NCBI GenBank assembly: GCA_016718655.1
Contig: JADKCV010000009.1
Coordinates: 48,074-112,073 of the forward strand
Direction: 5' to 3'
Source: Flavobacteriales bacterium
Lineage (GTDB): Bacteria; Bacteroidota; Bacteroidia; Flavobacteriales_F; PHOS-HE28
Length of the DNA: 64,000 nt
Shown: in pieces, positions 45,280 to 54,673 of the stretch
How positions within the stretch are numbered: position 1 is the stretch's first letter
Layout: each line of letters begins with the position of its first letter
Position numbers and translations under genes: made by a program
Notes under the pieces: generated by a model
What the model was told of the DNA's origin: nothing
Database searches by the model: none
The model's input: only the letters and a program-made list of their open reading frames with translations

Positions 45280-45607
45280 TCAGATCGAAAAACTCTCGCC
45301 GCACCCGCAGGTCCGGCTCGCGTTGGGGTTCACGAACTGGAAGCCCTTGCCGTTGAGGCCTCCGCTGAAGTCGAGGGTGGTGCCGAGCAGGTAGAGCAGG
45401 CTCTTCTTGTCCACCACCACCTTCACGCCGTTGTCCTCGAAGACCTTGTCGCCGTCCTTCATCTGGTCGTCGAAGTCGAGGTCGTACATCAGGCCGCTAC
45501 AGCCGCCGCCCTTCACGCCCACGCGCACGAAAGTGGTCCGGCCCGCGGCCTTCCATACCGAGGAGCTTGGTCACCTCGGACTTGGCGTTCTCAGAGACTT
45601 TGATCAT
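45280..45607 (-). pseudogene. sufA: SufA/IscA-type carrier protein, frame broken near 45535-45555
   Basis: An A-type Fe-S carrier of about 109 residues. The first frame from ATG 45607 reads MIKVSENAKSEVTKLLGMEG and then drifts out. The second frame gives TTFVRVGVKGGGCSGLMYDL and the rest of the domain to the Cys-x-Cys end ASRTCGCGESFSI. All three cluster-binding Cys (GGGCSG, CGCG) are in the second part. The shift equals one extra or two missing bases. It is the first gene of the SUF operon, 46 bp before sufB. Probably a sequence error, since a second one lies in sufB. Confidence 0.85.
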
Positions 45608-45802
45608 GGCATCATTCCTTATTTAGAATCGGTCTAAACAAGAATCCTGTGCAAATGTACGCGCCTTCGCCAGAGTGACCAAGGGTCGTGGTAGGAACAC
45701 CGGGAGGCGCTGGAGGTTCGTTCAATGACCAGATCGCCGGTCCGACACCACACTTCGGAAGCCACGATGCAAGAACCTGCGCGGCTTGCGACCTTTGCGC
45801 CC

Positions 45803-46861
45803 ATGTCCGACAGCCCGTTCCAGGATCCCACCACCCGCACCGAACTTTCCGCCTTGGGCGAATTCGGTCTCATCCACCGCCTGGCCGCCCGTGTGCTGCT
45901 CGTGCAGCCATCTTCCATGAAGGGTATCGGCGATGACGCCGCCGTGATCGACCCACAAGGCCTGCACCAGGTGGTGACCACTGACATGCTGGTGGAAGGC
46001 GTTCATTTCGACCTGAGCTACATGCCGCTGAAGCACTTGGGCTACAAGGCCATCGTGGTGAACCTCAGCGACGTGTACGCCATGAACGCCGAGCCCCGGC
46101 AGGTTACCGTGGCGCTGGCATTGAGCAATCGCTTCCCCGTGGAGGCAGTGGATGAGCTATACGAAGGCATGCTGCTGGCCTGCGATCATTATGGTGTGGA
46201 CCTGGTAGGCGGCGATACGTGCAGCAGCACCAGTGGGCTCATCATCAGCATCACGGCCATCGGTGCGGCCAAGCTGGAGGACATCGTGTACCGCAATGGC
46301 GCCAAGGACAACGACCTGCTGGTGGTGAGCGGCGATCTGGGTGGCGCTTATATGGGCCTGCAGATCCTGGAGCGCGAGAAAGCGGTGTTCAAGGAGACCG
46401 GTGCGCAGCCCGATCTGGAAGGCCATGATTACATCATCGAACGGCAGTTGAAGCCCGAGGCCCGGCGCGACATCATCGCCTTGTTGAAGACCATGGATGT
46501 GAAGCCGACCAGCATGATCGACATCAGCGATGGCCTGGCCAGTGATGCCCTGCATCTCTGTCGGGCATCCGGCCTCGGTGTGCGCATCTACGACGACAAA
46601 CTGCCGATCGACCCAACGACCTACCAGACGGCCCGCGACTTCAACCTGGACCCTAGCACCTGTGCGCTGAACGGGGGCGAGGATTACGAACTGCTGTTCA
46701 CCATCGCGCAAAACGATTTCGAGAAGGTGAAGGGCAACCCGAGCTTGAGCATCATCGGGCACATGACGGATGCGGCCAGCGGCTATCACCTGGTGGACAA
46801 GCAGGGCGGGCTTCATGTGCTGGCCGCCCAAGGCTGGGATGCCTTCCTCAACAAGGGGTGA
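45803..46861 (+). CDS. thiL: Thiamine-monophosphate kinase
   Basis: A 352-residue ATP-dependent kinase that makes thiamine diphosphate, the active coenzyme. The AIRS-like fold is clear: GEFGLIHRLAARV, metal site SMKGIGDDAAVID, TDMLVEGVHFDLSYMPL, GYKAIVVNLSDVYAMNAEP and GLIISITAIG; later DISDGLASDALHLC and CALNGGEDYELLFTI. The start at ATG 45803 (MSDSPFQDPTTRTEL) is chosen; an upstream in-frame ATG would add 26 residues overlapping the divergent sufA side. Transcribed away from the SUF operon; a TTTG-type element just upstream resembles a -7 site. Confidence 0.94.
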   Translation: MSDSPFQDPTTRTELSALGEFGLIHRLAARVLLVQPSSMKGIGDDAAVIDPQGLHQVVTTDMLVEGVHFDLSYMPLKHLGYKAIVVNLSDVYAMNAEPRQVTVALALSNRFPVEAVDELYEGMLLACDHYGVDLVGGDTCSSTSGLIISITAIGAAKLEDIVYRNGAKDNDLLVVSGDLGGAYMGLQILEREKAVFKETGAQPDLEGHDYIIERQLKPEARRDIIALLKTMDVKPTSMIDISDGLASDALHLCRASGLGVRIYDDKLPIDPTTYQTARDFNLDPSTCALNGGEDYELLFTIAQNDFEKVKGNPSLSIIGHMTDAASGYHLVDKQGGLHVLAAQGWDAFLNKG

Positions 46862-46867
46862 CGACCT

Positions 46868-48427
46868 TCACGCGGCCCGAGTGCCACGTTCAGCGCGCTC
46901 TTGTACAACCGCCTGAAGTGGCCTGCCCTCCATGCGTGCTTGCACCCAGGACATTGCATCGAACTGTTCCAACGCAGCACGTTCGAACGGGTCCTCGAGC
47001 AAAGGGATCAGAGCATCCCTGAACCGCTCCTCGGGCCTCCGGCCCATCTCCGGGGTACTCTTGCACAAGTTCCTTACAAGGTTCATGAGCATCGGCTCGA
47101 AACGATGCACACGGTCCCGACTTTGCAGGTAGCGCTCCATATTGCGAAGTGCGTACGGAATGAGGTCGCGCTTGCCGGTCTCGAACAGCAGTACAAGGTA
47201 CAGGCATCGCCCGGCAACTGCCAGGTCACTGCCGTCATCACTGACGATGCCGTCGAGGAGCGCGTTGTTCCAACGGAGCGCCTGATCATGCTTGCCCATG
47301 AGGAAATGGGTATAGGCCAATTGGTATTGGAAGCTGGCGCGTCGCAAGGCACCCAAGCGTGCCCCATAGCGGGATAGGCCTCGATCGATGGACGGAACAA
47401 GGGAGAGCGCCAGGTCCGGGCGACCCATCCGGAGATGGATGCCGAGTTCAAGGCTCATGCTGGTAGCGAAGAGCTTCAGGTCCAGGTCCTCGTTCTCGGC
47501 CATTTCCCAAACGGCCGGCGCTTGACGGAAGTCCTTCAAGCGATCGAATGCCTCACTGAACCGTCCCAAGGCCGCGCACACATACGCCAGGTTGCCCAGT
47601 ACGGAAAGCACCAGGTTGGGCTCGTTCAAGAAACGCTCACGCTCCTGGTCGAGCAGGACATGGTTGTGTGCCAGATGGGTGCGGCAACCCTCAAGATCCC
47701 CCATGGCAAAGGCTGCAGCGCCTCGTATATGATGGCGCAGGTACCGAGCACGTGCCGTGCGTGACGAACCCGCTTCCTGGAGCAACGGATCGGCCAACAC
47801 ATCGTCCACCGCCTGGCGCATCCGCTGACTGCGCACCTGTCCAGTGCGGTAGAGCGATAGGAACAACCGGCTCTTGATGTCCCAAAGGCCATCCAGCTCC
47901 GCCAGGTCCTCGCGCAATGCGGTCGCGATACTGCCCAAGCGCTCAACCTCTGCAAGCCCCACCTGACCATAATTATCCTGCTCGGCAAGTCGCCGTTCCC
48001 ATTCCAATGCAGCCAACAGTGCATGATGGCGATCATGTTGACGGGCCACGCGGATCGCACTGTGCAGCATCTTGGCTGCATCATCGTACAAGGCCTTATC
48101 GTACAGGATCCGCACTTGGTGAAGGATGCGTCCAAGACGAGCATCCACCGAGTGCTCCGCATGGAAGGCGTCCAGGCTGCGCAGGATGGCCTCGTAGAGG
48201 CGGCGTTTGGTGATGGCGAAACGATGCGTGAAGGCCTCCTCCTTGAAGCGCGACAAGAGAACCGATTCATCGTACTCCTCTTGTTCCGAGATCGCATCGA
48301 ACAGCACCTGATGGTTATTGTGGCCTTGATTGGCCGTGCGGGCAATGAAGAGCTTGAAATACCGCTTCTCCTGGCTGGACATCGCCCGGATGAGCCGATG
48401 GACGTGATCTTGGCTCTTGTTGGACAT
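46868..48427 (-). CDS. Hypothetical all-helical protein
   Basis: A 519-residue cytosolic protein of unknown family. The N-terminus (MSNKSQDHVHRLIRAMSSQE, KRYFKLFIAR) is charged, followed by long stretches of amphipathic helices rich in Leu, Ala and Arg, such as ALYDDAAKMLHSAIRVARQH and LLRRA/YLRHHIRGAAAFAMGD. This spacing suggests TPR-like or SARP-type helical repeats. No catalytic motif or membrane segment. The start ATG 48427 is preferred over a longer frame whose first 49 residues look random. Convergent with thiL (6 bp between stops). I do not recognise a function; similar Bacteroidota proteins are annotated only as hypothetical. Confidence 0.7.
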   Translation of the reverse strand: MSNKSQDHVHRLIRAMSSQEKRYFKLFIARTANQGHNNHQVLFDAISEQEEYDESVLLSRFKEEAFTHRFAITKRRLYEAILRSLDAFHAEHSVDARLGRILHQVRILYDKALYDDAAKMLHSAIRVARQHDRHHALLAALEWERRLAEQDNYGQVGLAEVERLGSIATALREDLAELDGLWDIKSRLFLSLYRTGQVRSQRMRQAVDDVLADPLLQEAGSSRTARARYLRHHIRGAAAFAMGDLEGCRTHLAHNHVLLDQERERFLNEPNLVLSVLGNLAYVCAALGRFSEAFDRLKDFRQAPAVWEMAENEDLDLKLFATSMSLELGIHLRMGRPDLALSLVPSIDRGLSRYGARLGALRRASFQYQLAYTHFLMGKHDQALRWNNALLDGIVSDDGSDLAVAGRCLYLVLLFETGKRDLIPYALRNMERYLQSRDRVHRFEPMLMNLVRNLCKSTPEMGRRPEERFRDALIPLLEDPFERAALEQFDAMSWVQARMEGRPLQAVVQERAERGTRAA

Positions 48428-48692
48428 GAGGTGCGGGTCTAACCGAGGGATCCGAGAAAAATTCCGAAAGCGCTGAGAAAATAGAGGTCGTTCTTGGAAG
48501 CCCGATCCCTGGTGCGAGGAACGGACAAGGATGCCAAGGAAACGGTGCCAGAGAGGCACGAACCCTTTGGCCATTGAGGAGCGATCCTGTTACGACCTTG
48601 GACCGAAGGCTACATTCGCAAGGACGCACTTCATGGAAGCAGATGGAACCCAAGCGGGTCGCTTCCCAACGAACATCGACCCTTGATCCACC

Positions 48693-49577
48693 ATGCCGCT
48701 TGCAACCGGTCTACTCCTCCATCTCGGCGAACAGCTATCCAGCAGCAGCGGAGCGACCATTTCGATCCTCCATGCCGACCCGCTGTCGGGTGGCTCCATT
48801 CACGATACGTTCATCCTGCACACCGACAGAGGCCTGTACTTCCTGAAGACCAATGCTGCTGATCGCACACCCAGCTATTTCGAAGCTGAAGCCGATGGGT
48901 TGTCGCGGATCAGGTCCACAGGTGCCGTTCGAACTCCGCGGACCATTGCACAAGGGGAATGGGATGGGACCGGTTATCTGATGCTCGAGCATGTTGCACA
49001 AGGACCACACACACGTCCGTTCTGGGAGCGTTTCGGACGCACATTGGCCACGCTCCACCGCAATGGTCATGAACAGTTCGGCCTGGAGCGCGACAATTAC
49101 ATCGGCACGCTGGTCCAAACGAACGGTCAACATGACACGTGGTCCGAATTCATGATACATGAACGACTTGAGCCCCAGCTGAAGCTAGCGCGCGACCGAA
49201 AGCGTGTGGAAGCCGGAATGCTCCTCCGATCCGAACGGCTCTTCAACCGCTTGGACAAGCTCTTTCCAATTGAACGACCAGCACTGGTGCATGGCGACCT
49301 CTGGCATGGGAACTTCCTGGTCGATACGGAAGGCCAACCCGTGATGATCGACCCTGCGGTCCACTATGGAAATCGGGAGATGGACATCGCCATGGCCCGG
49401 TTGTTCGGTGGCTTCGACGATACATTCTTCGCAGCCTACCAGGACGAATGGCCCTTGGAGGTGGGATGGCAGGACCGTATCGCGCTGTGCAACCTCTATC
49501 CCTTGCTCGTGTATGCGAACCTCTTCGGCGGAGCATATTTCCACGAAGTGGACACGGTGTTGAGGCGATATGTGTAG
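48693..49577 (+). CDS. Fructosamine/ketosamine-3-kinase family protein
   Basis: A 294-residue kinase-like protein of the fructosamine kinase family, which phosphorylates sugars attached to protein amines so that the adducts fall off. The catalytic loop is LVHGDLWHGNFLVDT (Asp as base), and the metal-binding Asp is in PVMIDPAVHYGNREMDIAM. The N-terminal lobe has FILHTDRGLYFLKTN with the ATP Lys. The C-terminus LCNLYPLLVYANLFGGAYFHE is standard. It is transcribed alone, 265 bp after the divergent helical gene. Family call is strong; the in-vivo substrate (ribulosamine or fructosamine adducts) is unknown. Confidence 0.9.
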   Translation: MPLATGLLLHLGEQLSSSSGATISILHADPLSGGSIHDTFILHTDRGLYFLKTNAADRTPSYFEAEADGLSRIRSTGAVRTPRTIAQGEWDGTGYLMLEHVAQGPHTRPFWERFGRTLATLHRNGHEQFGLERDNYIGTLVQTNGQHDTWSEFMIHERLEPQLKLARDRKRVEAGMLLRSERLFNRLDKLFPIERPALVHGDLWHGNFLVDTEGQPVMIDPAVHYGNREMDIAMARLFGGFDDTFFAAYQDEWPLEVGWQDRIALCNLYPLLVYANLFGGAYFHEVDTVLRRYV

Positions 49578-49657
49578 TCCGCTCCGGTCACCCTTGTACT
49601 GGACCTGGCGGGATGCCGGATACACCACCAGCCTTAGTTTCGCACACCCGCCTAACC

Positions 49658-50122
49658 ATGAACAACATCTTCGACCGCACCACGTGCGACTCCTACATCG
49701 CTCGGATCGGCAGGCTTACCGTTGATACCCGCCCACAGTGGGGCAAGATGAACAGTGCTCAGATGCTGGCGCACGTGTGCAAGCCCTATGAAATGGTGTG
49801 TGACCCGAACTACTCGGCCACACACAAGCGACCGAACGGGATCGTGCGCTTCCTGTTGAAGCGCTTTTTGAAGCCCATCGTGGTCGGCCCCAAACCCTAC
49901 GCGAAGAACTCACGCACCGCACCGGAGTTCATCGTGGCGGATGAACGGGTGTTGGAGACGGAACGTAAGCGGCTCTTCGGATACATGGGTCAAGTACAAG
50001 CGTGGGGTGCCACACATTTCGAGGGCAAGGACAACCACAGCTTCGGGGTGATGACGGCACCGGAGTGGAACAACCTCTTCGCGAAACACTTGGAACATCA
50101 TCTGCAACAGTTCGGGGTGTGA
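49658..50122 (+). CDS. DUF1569 protein (DinB-like fold)
   Basis: A 154-residue protein of the DUF1569 family, with a DinB-like four-helix fold. Motifs: PQWGKMNSAQMLAHVCKPYE near residue 30 (His as possible metal ligand), a middle FLKPIVVGPKPYAKNSRTAP, and C-terminal HFEGKDNHSFGVMTAPEWNN then LFAKHLEHHLQQFGV with further His. The family is common in Bacteroidota; function is not established, but metal binding is likely. The ATG at 49658 begins MNNIFDRTTCDSY. It is 6 bp before the following lipoprotein gene, so the two may be co-transcribed. Confidence 0.8.
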   Translation: MNNIFDRTTCDSYIARIGRLTVDTRPQWGKMNSAQMLAHVCKPYEMVCDPNYSATHKRPNGIVRFLLKRFLKPIVVGPKPYAKNSRTAPEFIVADERVLETERKRLFGYMGQVQAWGATHFEGKDNHSFGVMTAPEWNNLFAKHLEHHLQQFGV

Positions 50123-50128
50123 TCGGCG

Positions 50129-51313
50129 ATGAAGACCATGTTACTCCTGTGTACGCTCCTGATCGCCTGCTCCACGGATACCGTTCCGTCGGAACCCGTC
50201 GTGGCTGCGCCAACTCAGGGGTCCGATCGCACCCGTCTGGTCGGAAGCGATCTGCGCATCTGGCCCGCCGTGGATACCGTGGAGGCGTTCAACCGGGAGG
50301 CAATCGCTTGTCTGCGGCGCTTTCTAGTGAACAAACTGAACGAAGAAGCCCCTAACGACTATTGGTACGTCCCGGATCTGACCGATCATGGCGGTGTCCA
50401 TCCGGAGCTGTTGGCCGCAGAATTCAATGAGGTGGGCGAATTGCACAACTGGCCCACGTTGCTCTCCATCGTTCCAGCTGGAAGCAGCGACGAACGCCTG
50501 ATGACCGTGCGGTGGGCCGCCGAGGATGGTCTCGGCACCGCCACCCACGTACGCTATGTGTTCGACTTCCTGGCGCGACAAACGACTGATGGTGTTCGGC
50601 TTTCGTTCCCCATCGGGTACAACACCCGGGATTGGGAACGGAGAGATGAAGGGCAGATACACTATGTGATATCCCCACGGCACCGGTTCTCACCAGAGCA
50701 GGCTGCTGAACAACAGCGCGACATCGAACGCTTGTCCCGCTTTTTCGGGATCGAGCCCTTCCCCATCACCTACTACTCCACCGAAAGCCCAACTGGGCTT
50801 TTCCGCGCGCAAGGGTACCAACAGCATCCGTTGATGCACGTGTTCCCGACGGGCGGCAAGGCGGACCAAGGGGACAATGTGTATGCCGGCAACGACAAGG
50901 ACATCTATACGCACGAGATCGTACACCTCTTTGTTCAGAAGCGCTTCGACGCAACACCACACCTGCTCAATGAAGGAGTTGCCACCTTGCTCGGTGGAAT
51001 GGTGGAGCGGGACTATACCTGGCACCGCGCGAACATGGCCCGTTACCTGAAGGAACACCCGGATCTCGACCTTACCGCGCACCTCAGCACCTACGAACAG
51101 GAACTGATCGACGGTGAGACTTCCGTACCTTACATGGTCGGTGCGCTGCTGTGCGAGCAAATCCTGCGTTCGCATGGCAAAGCAGGACTGCTTCAAGCAC
51201 TGGGAAGTGGGGCTGACATATGGAAGGCGGTGGAGCCGTTCGGGATCGTACAAGCCAATTTCAACGACGTGATCCGTACGACCATCGGGCAACCTGCGGT
51301 TCTGCCTTGGTGA
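50129..51313 (+). CDS. Lipoprotein with gluzincin-type HExxH metallopeptidase motif
   Basis: A 394-residue predicted lipoprotein: signal MKTMLLLCTLLIACSTD with lipobox Cys14. The mature part carries DIYTHEIVHLFVQKRF (HExxH) near residue 265, and the third ligand Glu lies in LLNEGVATLLGG about 20 residues later, the spacing of gluzincin peptidases of the 'peptidase MA' type. N-terminal region (about 25-200) has no known motif and may be a substrate-recognition domain. It could be anchored in the outer membrane facing the periplasm. Short 6-bp spacing links it to the DUF1569 gene. Family not assigned; peptidase activity inferred from the motif. Confidence 0.7.
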   Translation: MKTMLLLCTLLIACSTDTVPSEPVVAAPTQGSDRTRLVGSDLRIWPAVDTVEAFNREAIACLRRFLVNKLNEEAPNDYWYVPDLTDHGGVHPELLAAEFNEVGELHNWPTLLSIVPAGSSDERLMTVRWAAEDGLGTATHVRYVFDFLARQTTDGVRLSFPIGYNTRDWERRDEGQIHYVISPRHRFSPEQAAEQQRDIERLSRFFGIEPFPITYYSTESPTGLFRAQGYQQHPLMHVFPTGGKADQGDNVYAGNDKDIYTHEIVHLFVQKRFDATPHLLNEGVATLLGGMVERDYTWHRANMARYLKEHPDLDLTAHLSTYEQELIDGETSVPYMVGALLCEQILRSHGKAGLLQALGSGADIWKAVEPFGIVQANFNDVIRTTIGQPAVLPW

Positions 51314-51350
51314 TGCGATCACGTTCGGTCATCGCGTCCGCCGTTCGGGT

Positions 51351-52337
51351 TCACCACGTGCTCAACTTCTCCCCCGCCAGCGCGTTCTCCACCTGGGCCA
51401 TCACTTCAGCGGTCAACAGGTCCTGTGCTTCCACGGCCTTGAGGTTCTCTTCCAGTTGAGCGGTCTTGCTGGCGCCCAACATGACAGTGCTCACGCGCGG
51501 GTTCTTCAGGCACCACGCGATGGCGAACACCGGCAGCGATAGGCCCAGATCCTTGGCGATGGTCTTCAACTCCTCCACCTTCTTCAAGCGCGCCTCGTTC
51601 AGTTCACGCTCCTTGAGCCATTCAAGACCGGCCATGCGCAAGCGTGAGGATGTGTCGCCATCCAAGGTGTGCTTGCCACTGAGGATACCACTGGCCAATG
51701 GGCTCCAGATGGTGGTGCCGAGTCCCACGGTATCGTAGAGCGATGCGAACTCGTTCTCCACCTTCTCTCGATGGAACATGTTGTACTGCGGCTGTTCCAT
51801 GACCGGCGCGATGAGGTGATGCTTCTCCGCCAGGGCATGCGCCTCTCTGATCTCCGCCGCGCTCCATTCGCTGGTACCCCAGTACATCACCTTGCCCTGC
51901 ATGATCAGCTGATGCATGGTCCAGACGGTCTCGGCGATGGGCGTGTTGGGGTCCGGGCGGTGGCAGAAGTACAGATCGAGGTAGTCCACTTGAAGCCGCT
52001 TGAGCGCATCGTGGCAAGCTTCCACCACATGCTTGCGGTGCAGCCCGAGCTGCGTGGGTTGCTTTCCACCTGCCCCGAAGAACACCTTGCTGCTGACGGT
52101 CCACGTATCACGGGACCATTCCATCTTCTTCAGGATACGGCCCATGACACGTTCGCTCTCGCCCTTGGAATAGATCTCCGCGTTGTCGAAGAAGTTGACC
52201 CCGTGATCGTAGGCGATCCGCATCAATGCTTCGGCGGTGTCGTCCGTGATCTGCTTGCCGAAGGTGAGCCAGGAGCCGAGGGACAGCTCGGAGAGTTGGA
52301 GGCCGGAGGTGCCTAGCCGGCGGTATCGCATGTTCAT
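51351..52337 (-). CDS. Aldo/keto reductase (potassium-channel beta-subunit-like)
   Basis: A 328-residue TIM-barrel NADPH oxidoreductase. The family tetrad is visible: Asp in NFFDNAEIYSKGESE, with the usual Tyr in that block, Lys region WTVSSKVFFG, and His in YLDLYFCHRPDPNTP. The C-terminus VSTVMLGASKTAQLEENLKAVEA fits the cofactor end. Overall it is closest to Kv-channel beta-subunit/YghZ-like AKRs (RRLGTSGLQLSELSLGSW). The first Met of two (MNMRYRRLG) at 52337 was used. Substrate unknown. Divergent from the esterase gene by 53 bp. Confidence 0.9.
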   Translation of the reverse strand: MNMRYRRLGTSGLQLSELSLGSWLTFGKQITDDTAEALMRIAYDHGVNFFDNAEIYSKGESERVMGRILKKMEWSRDTWTVSSKVFFGAGGKQPTQLGLHRKHVVEACHDALKRLQVDYLDLYFCHRPDPNTPIAETVWTMHQLIMQGKVMYWGTSEWSAAEIREAHALAEKHHLIAPVMEQPQYNMFHREKVENEFASLYDTVGLGTTIWSPLASGILSGKHTLDGDTSSRLRMAGLEWLKERELNEARLKKVEELKTIAKDLGLSLPVFAIAWCLKNPRVSTVMLGASKTAQLEENLKAVEAQDLLTAEVMAQVENALAGEKLSTW

Positions 52338-52390
52338 GGGTACAAAGATCGCTCGGTATGACGTGACCACGACCCTTGAACGGCATCCTG

Positions 52391-53863
52391 ATGTCGAACT
52401 ACCTTCGACACATGTTCCTACGTCGAGTGTTCCATCTCACCATCACCTTGGTCGGTGCGACCCTGTCCAGCGCACAAGACCATGTAACTCCCGATCAATT
52501 CGAGCATACGGTCGAATCCGATGTGGTCTATGGCATCGACACGAACTACCTCGGCCTGACGGACACCTTGCTTCTCGACGTTTACACCCCGATCGGAGAT
52601 CAGGATGATCAACGACCGCTTGCCGTACTGGTCCATGGCGGTAGTTGGTTGGGTGGATGCAAGGATGATCCGAATGGCATCGTCCGATTAGCTGAACAGT
52701 TGGTCGGTCGGGGGTATGTGGTAGCCTGCGTGAACTATCGGCTGGGCTGGCATAAGAGCGGCAATGTCCCTGGCCCGGTCGCCGGATACCCGCCCTCCCT
52801 CTGGCCCGAGCAATATCGTGCGTTCTATGCATTGGACAGTGCGGAGATAATCCGGGCGATCCATCGTGGTATGCAGGATGTGAAAGGTGCCATTCGGTTC
52901 ATGAAGGCGCGTGCTGACCAGGACAGTGTGTGCACGGACAAGGTGTTCGTGGGTGGAGAAAGTGCTGGTGGCTTCATCGCCCTGGCTGTGGCATTCATGG
53001 ATCGCGCAGCGGAACGCCCGGTCGCTTGTGGAACGCTGCCGGCCGCCCCTCCGCCGGATGAAGAGGTCCTGAACATCACCGGGTTGAACTGCATCGAACG
53101 CTCTTTCACTCCAACCGGCAACATGCTCGAACGACCCGATCTCGGCTCGGTGGATGGCGACCTCAACCTGAACGGACACGATGCACGGGTACGAGGGGTT
53201 GCGAACTTCTTTGGCGGTCTGCCCAGCGAAGCCTTCACCCAGGATTGGCTACAGGGTGTGGACACCCCATTGGTCCATCTCTACCACCAGAGTTGTGATG
53301 GTGTCGTACTCTCCGGCAGTGGACAGCCATATACCACGATCAGCACCTACTGCAACCTGGGTGCCACGCCATGGCACGGTACGTATCCCTTCATGCACGG
53401 AAGCCTTGCGATCGCCGCATACTTCGCTACGCTTGCCAACCCACCTTCATACATCACGGACTTGACCACTTGTCCCGCATTCGATCCTGACCTGGCCCTG
53501 TTCGAATGCGCACGCTATGCCGACAATGGAAGCTACCACTATACAGCCGGCCTGCCACAACGTGCGCAGCTCCTTGCCGAACAGTGGGCTTCGATCGCTT
53601 CCGACCCTTCGATCTGTGGCAGCTTGGACCTGCCAGGAATCCTCGTTGCGACCATTCGTTGGTTCCCTGTGCCCTGCACGGACGTGTTATACATCAAAGG
53701 GATCAAGGATGGACCCGTGATCGTGACCGACATGCTCGGACGATGCGAATTGAAGCGCGAACTTTCCAATGGGCAGGTTGATGTGAAGGATCTGTATCCA
53801 GGCTCCTACGTGCTCCGCACTGCGAACCTTGACGGGTCTTTCCGATTCGTCGTGGGGCGGTAG
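52391..53863 (+). CDS. Secreted alpha/beta-hydrolase with T9SS type A sorting domain
   Basis: A 490-residue exported esterase/lipase-like protein. Signal peptide ends at ATLSSAQD (about residue 25). The hydrolase core has oxyanion motif LAVLVHGGSWLGGCKDD, then catalytic Ser in VFVGGESAGGFIALAVAF (G-E-S-A-G), and His candidates in a C-terminal loop around HGTYPFMHGSLAIAAYFA. This matches the carboxylesterase/acetyl-xylan-esterase-like group. The last 80 residues (VPCTDVLYIKGIKDGPVIV, MLGRCELKRELSNG, LYPGSYVLRTANLDGSFRFV) form a T9SS type A signal. Natural substrate not known. Confidence 0.85.
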   Translation: MSNYLRHMFLRRVFHLTITLVGATLSSAQDHVTPDQFEHTVESDVVYGIDTNYLGLTDTLLLDVYTPIGDQDDQRPLAVLVHGGSWLGGCKDDPNGIVRLAEQLVGRGYVVACVNYRLGWHKSGNVPGPVAGYPPSLWPEQYRAFYALDSAEIIRAIHRGMQDVKGAIRFMKARADQDSVCTDKVFVGGESAGGFIALAVAFMDRAAERPVACGTLPAAPPPDEEVLNITGLNCIERSFTPTGNMLERPDLGSVDGDLNLNGHDARVRGVANFFGGLPSEAFTQDWLQGVDTPLVHLYHQSCDGVVLSGSGQPYTTISTYCNLGATPWHGTYPFMHGSLAIAAYFATLANPPSYITDLTTCPAFDPDLALFECARYADNGSYHYTAGLPQRAQLLAEQWASIASDPSICGSLDLPGILVATIRWFPVPCTDVLYIKGIKDGPVIVTDMLGRCELKRELSNGQVDVKDLYPGSYVLRTANLDGSFRFVVGR

Positions 53864-53887
53864 ACGGGCAGTATCCGAAGGACCTTC

Positions 53888-54673
53888 CTAACCGATCACC
53901 TTTCCGTCGTCCATCTCGATGATACGATCGGTGCGGGAAGCAAAATCGTTGTCGTGGGTGACCACCAACAAGCTTTGTTCGTGGTGCGCGGAAATGCTCT
54001 TGAAGATGTCGAATACGATGCCGCTGTTCCTGCTGTCCAAGTTGCCTGTTGGTTCATCGCCCATGATGATCAGGGGGTCGTTGATGAGCGATCGGGCGAT
54101 GGCGACACGTTGTTTCTGACCACCGCTCAATTGGTTCGCACCTTTGAACGCGTGTTCATGCATGTCCAGATCGCGCAACCGTTTCATGGCACGGTGCTCC
54201 ACCTCCTCGGCACTGTGCTTACCGAGCTTCAGGCCTGGCAGCATCACGTTCTTCAACACGCTGAATTCAGGCAACAAATAGTGGAACTGGAACACGAAGC
54301 CGATCTTCTCGTTGCGGATCCGAGCCAAGCGCTCACCGCTCAACCCGCGCGTCGGTTCCGCGTCGATCATCACCTCACCCTCATAGTCCGTGTCCATGGT
54401 GCTGAGGATGTAGAGCAGGGTGCTCTTGCCACAGCCACTCTTGCCCGTGATGCTCACGAACTCACCGCGCTTCACTTCCAAGGACACCTTCTTAAGCACT
54501 GGCACCGTCACGGGGTCGTGGAAGGACTTGCTGACGTTGCGAACCTCCAGGATGTTACTTCCTCTGGAGTCCGCAGCGTCCAATGCGGGAGACATGGCAG
54601 AGGTCTTGGGGGCCGCAGGGTCCCCTGCGGTGGACCCGTCGGAGTTCGGTGTGATGGGTTCGGTACTGGTCAT
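53888..54673 (-). CDS. ABC transporter ATPase (LolD/MacB type)
   Basis: A 261-residue ATP-binding subunit. Walker A GKSGCGKSTLL, signature LSGGQKQRVAIARSL, Walker B LIIMGDEPTGNLDSRNS and the D/H-loop HNNDFA-like VVTHDNDFASRTD are complete. The N-terminal 40 residues are Pro/Ser-rich and not conserved, so the start at ATG 54673, which overlaps the upstream permease stop by 4 bp, may be slightly long; translation coupling supports it. It serves the FtsX-type permease and HlyD adaptor encoded upstream. Substrate likely a peptide, lipoprotein or drug, as for MacB-type exporters. Confidence 0.93.
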   Translation of the reverse strand: MTSTEPITPNSDGSTAGDPAAPKTSAMSPALDAADSRGSNILEVRNVSKSFHDPVTVPVLKKVSLEVKRGEFVSITGKSGCGKSTLLYILSTMDTDYEGEVMIDAEPTRGLSGERLARIRNEKIGFVFQFHYLLPEFSVLKNVMLPGLKLGKHSAEEVEHRAMKRLRDLDMHEHAFKGANQLSGGQKQRVAIARSLINDPLIIMGDEPTGNLDSRNSGIVFDIFKSISAHHEQSLLVVTHDNDFASRTDRIIEMDDGKVIG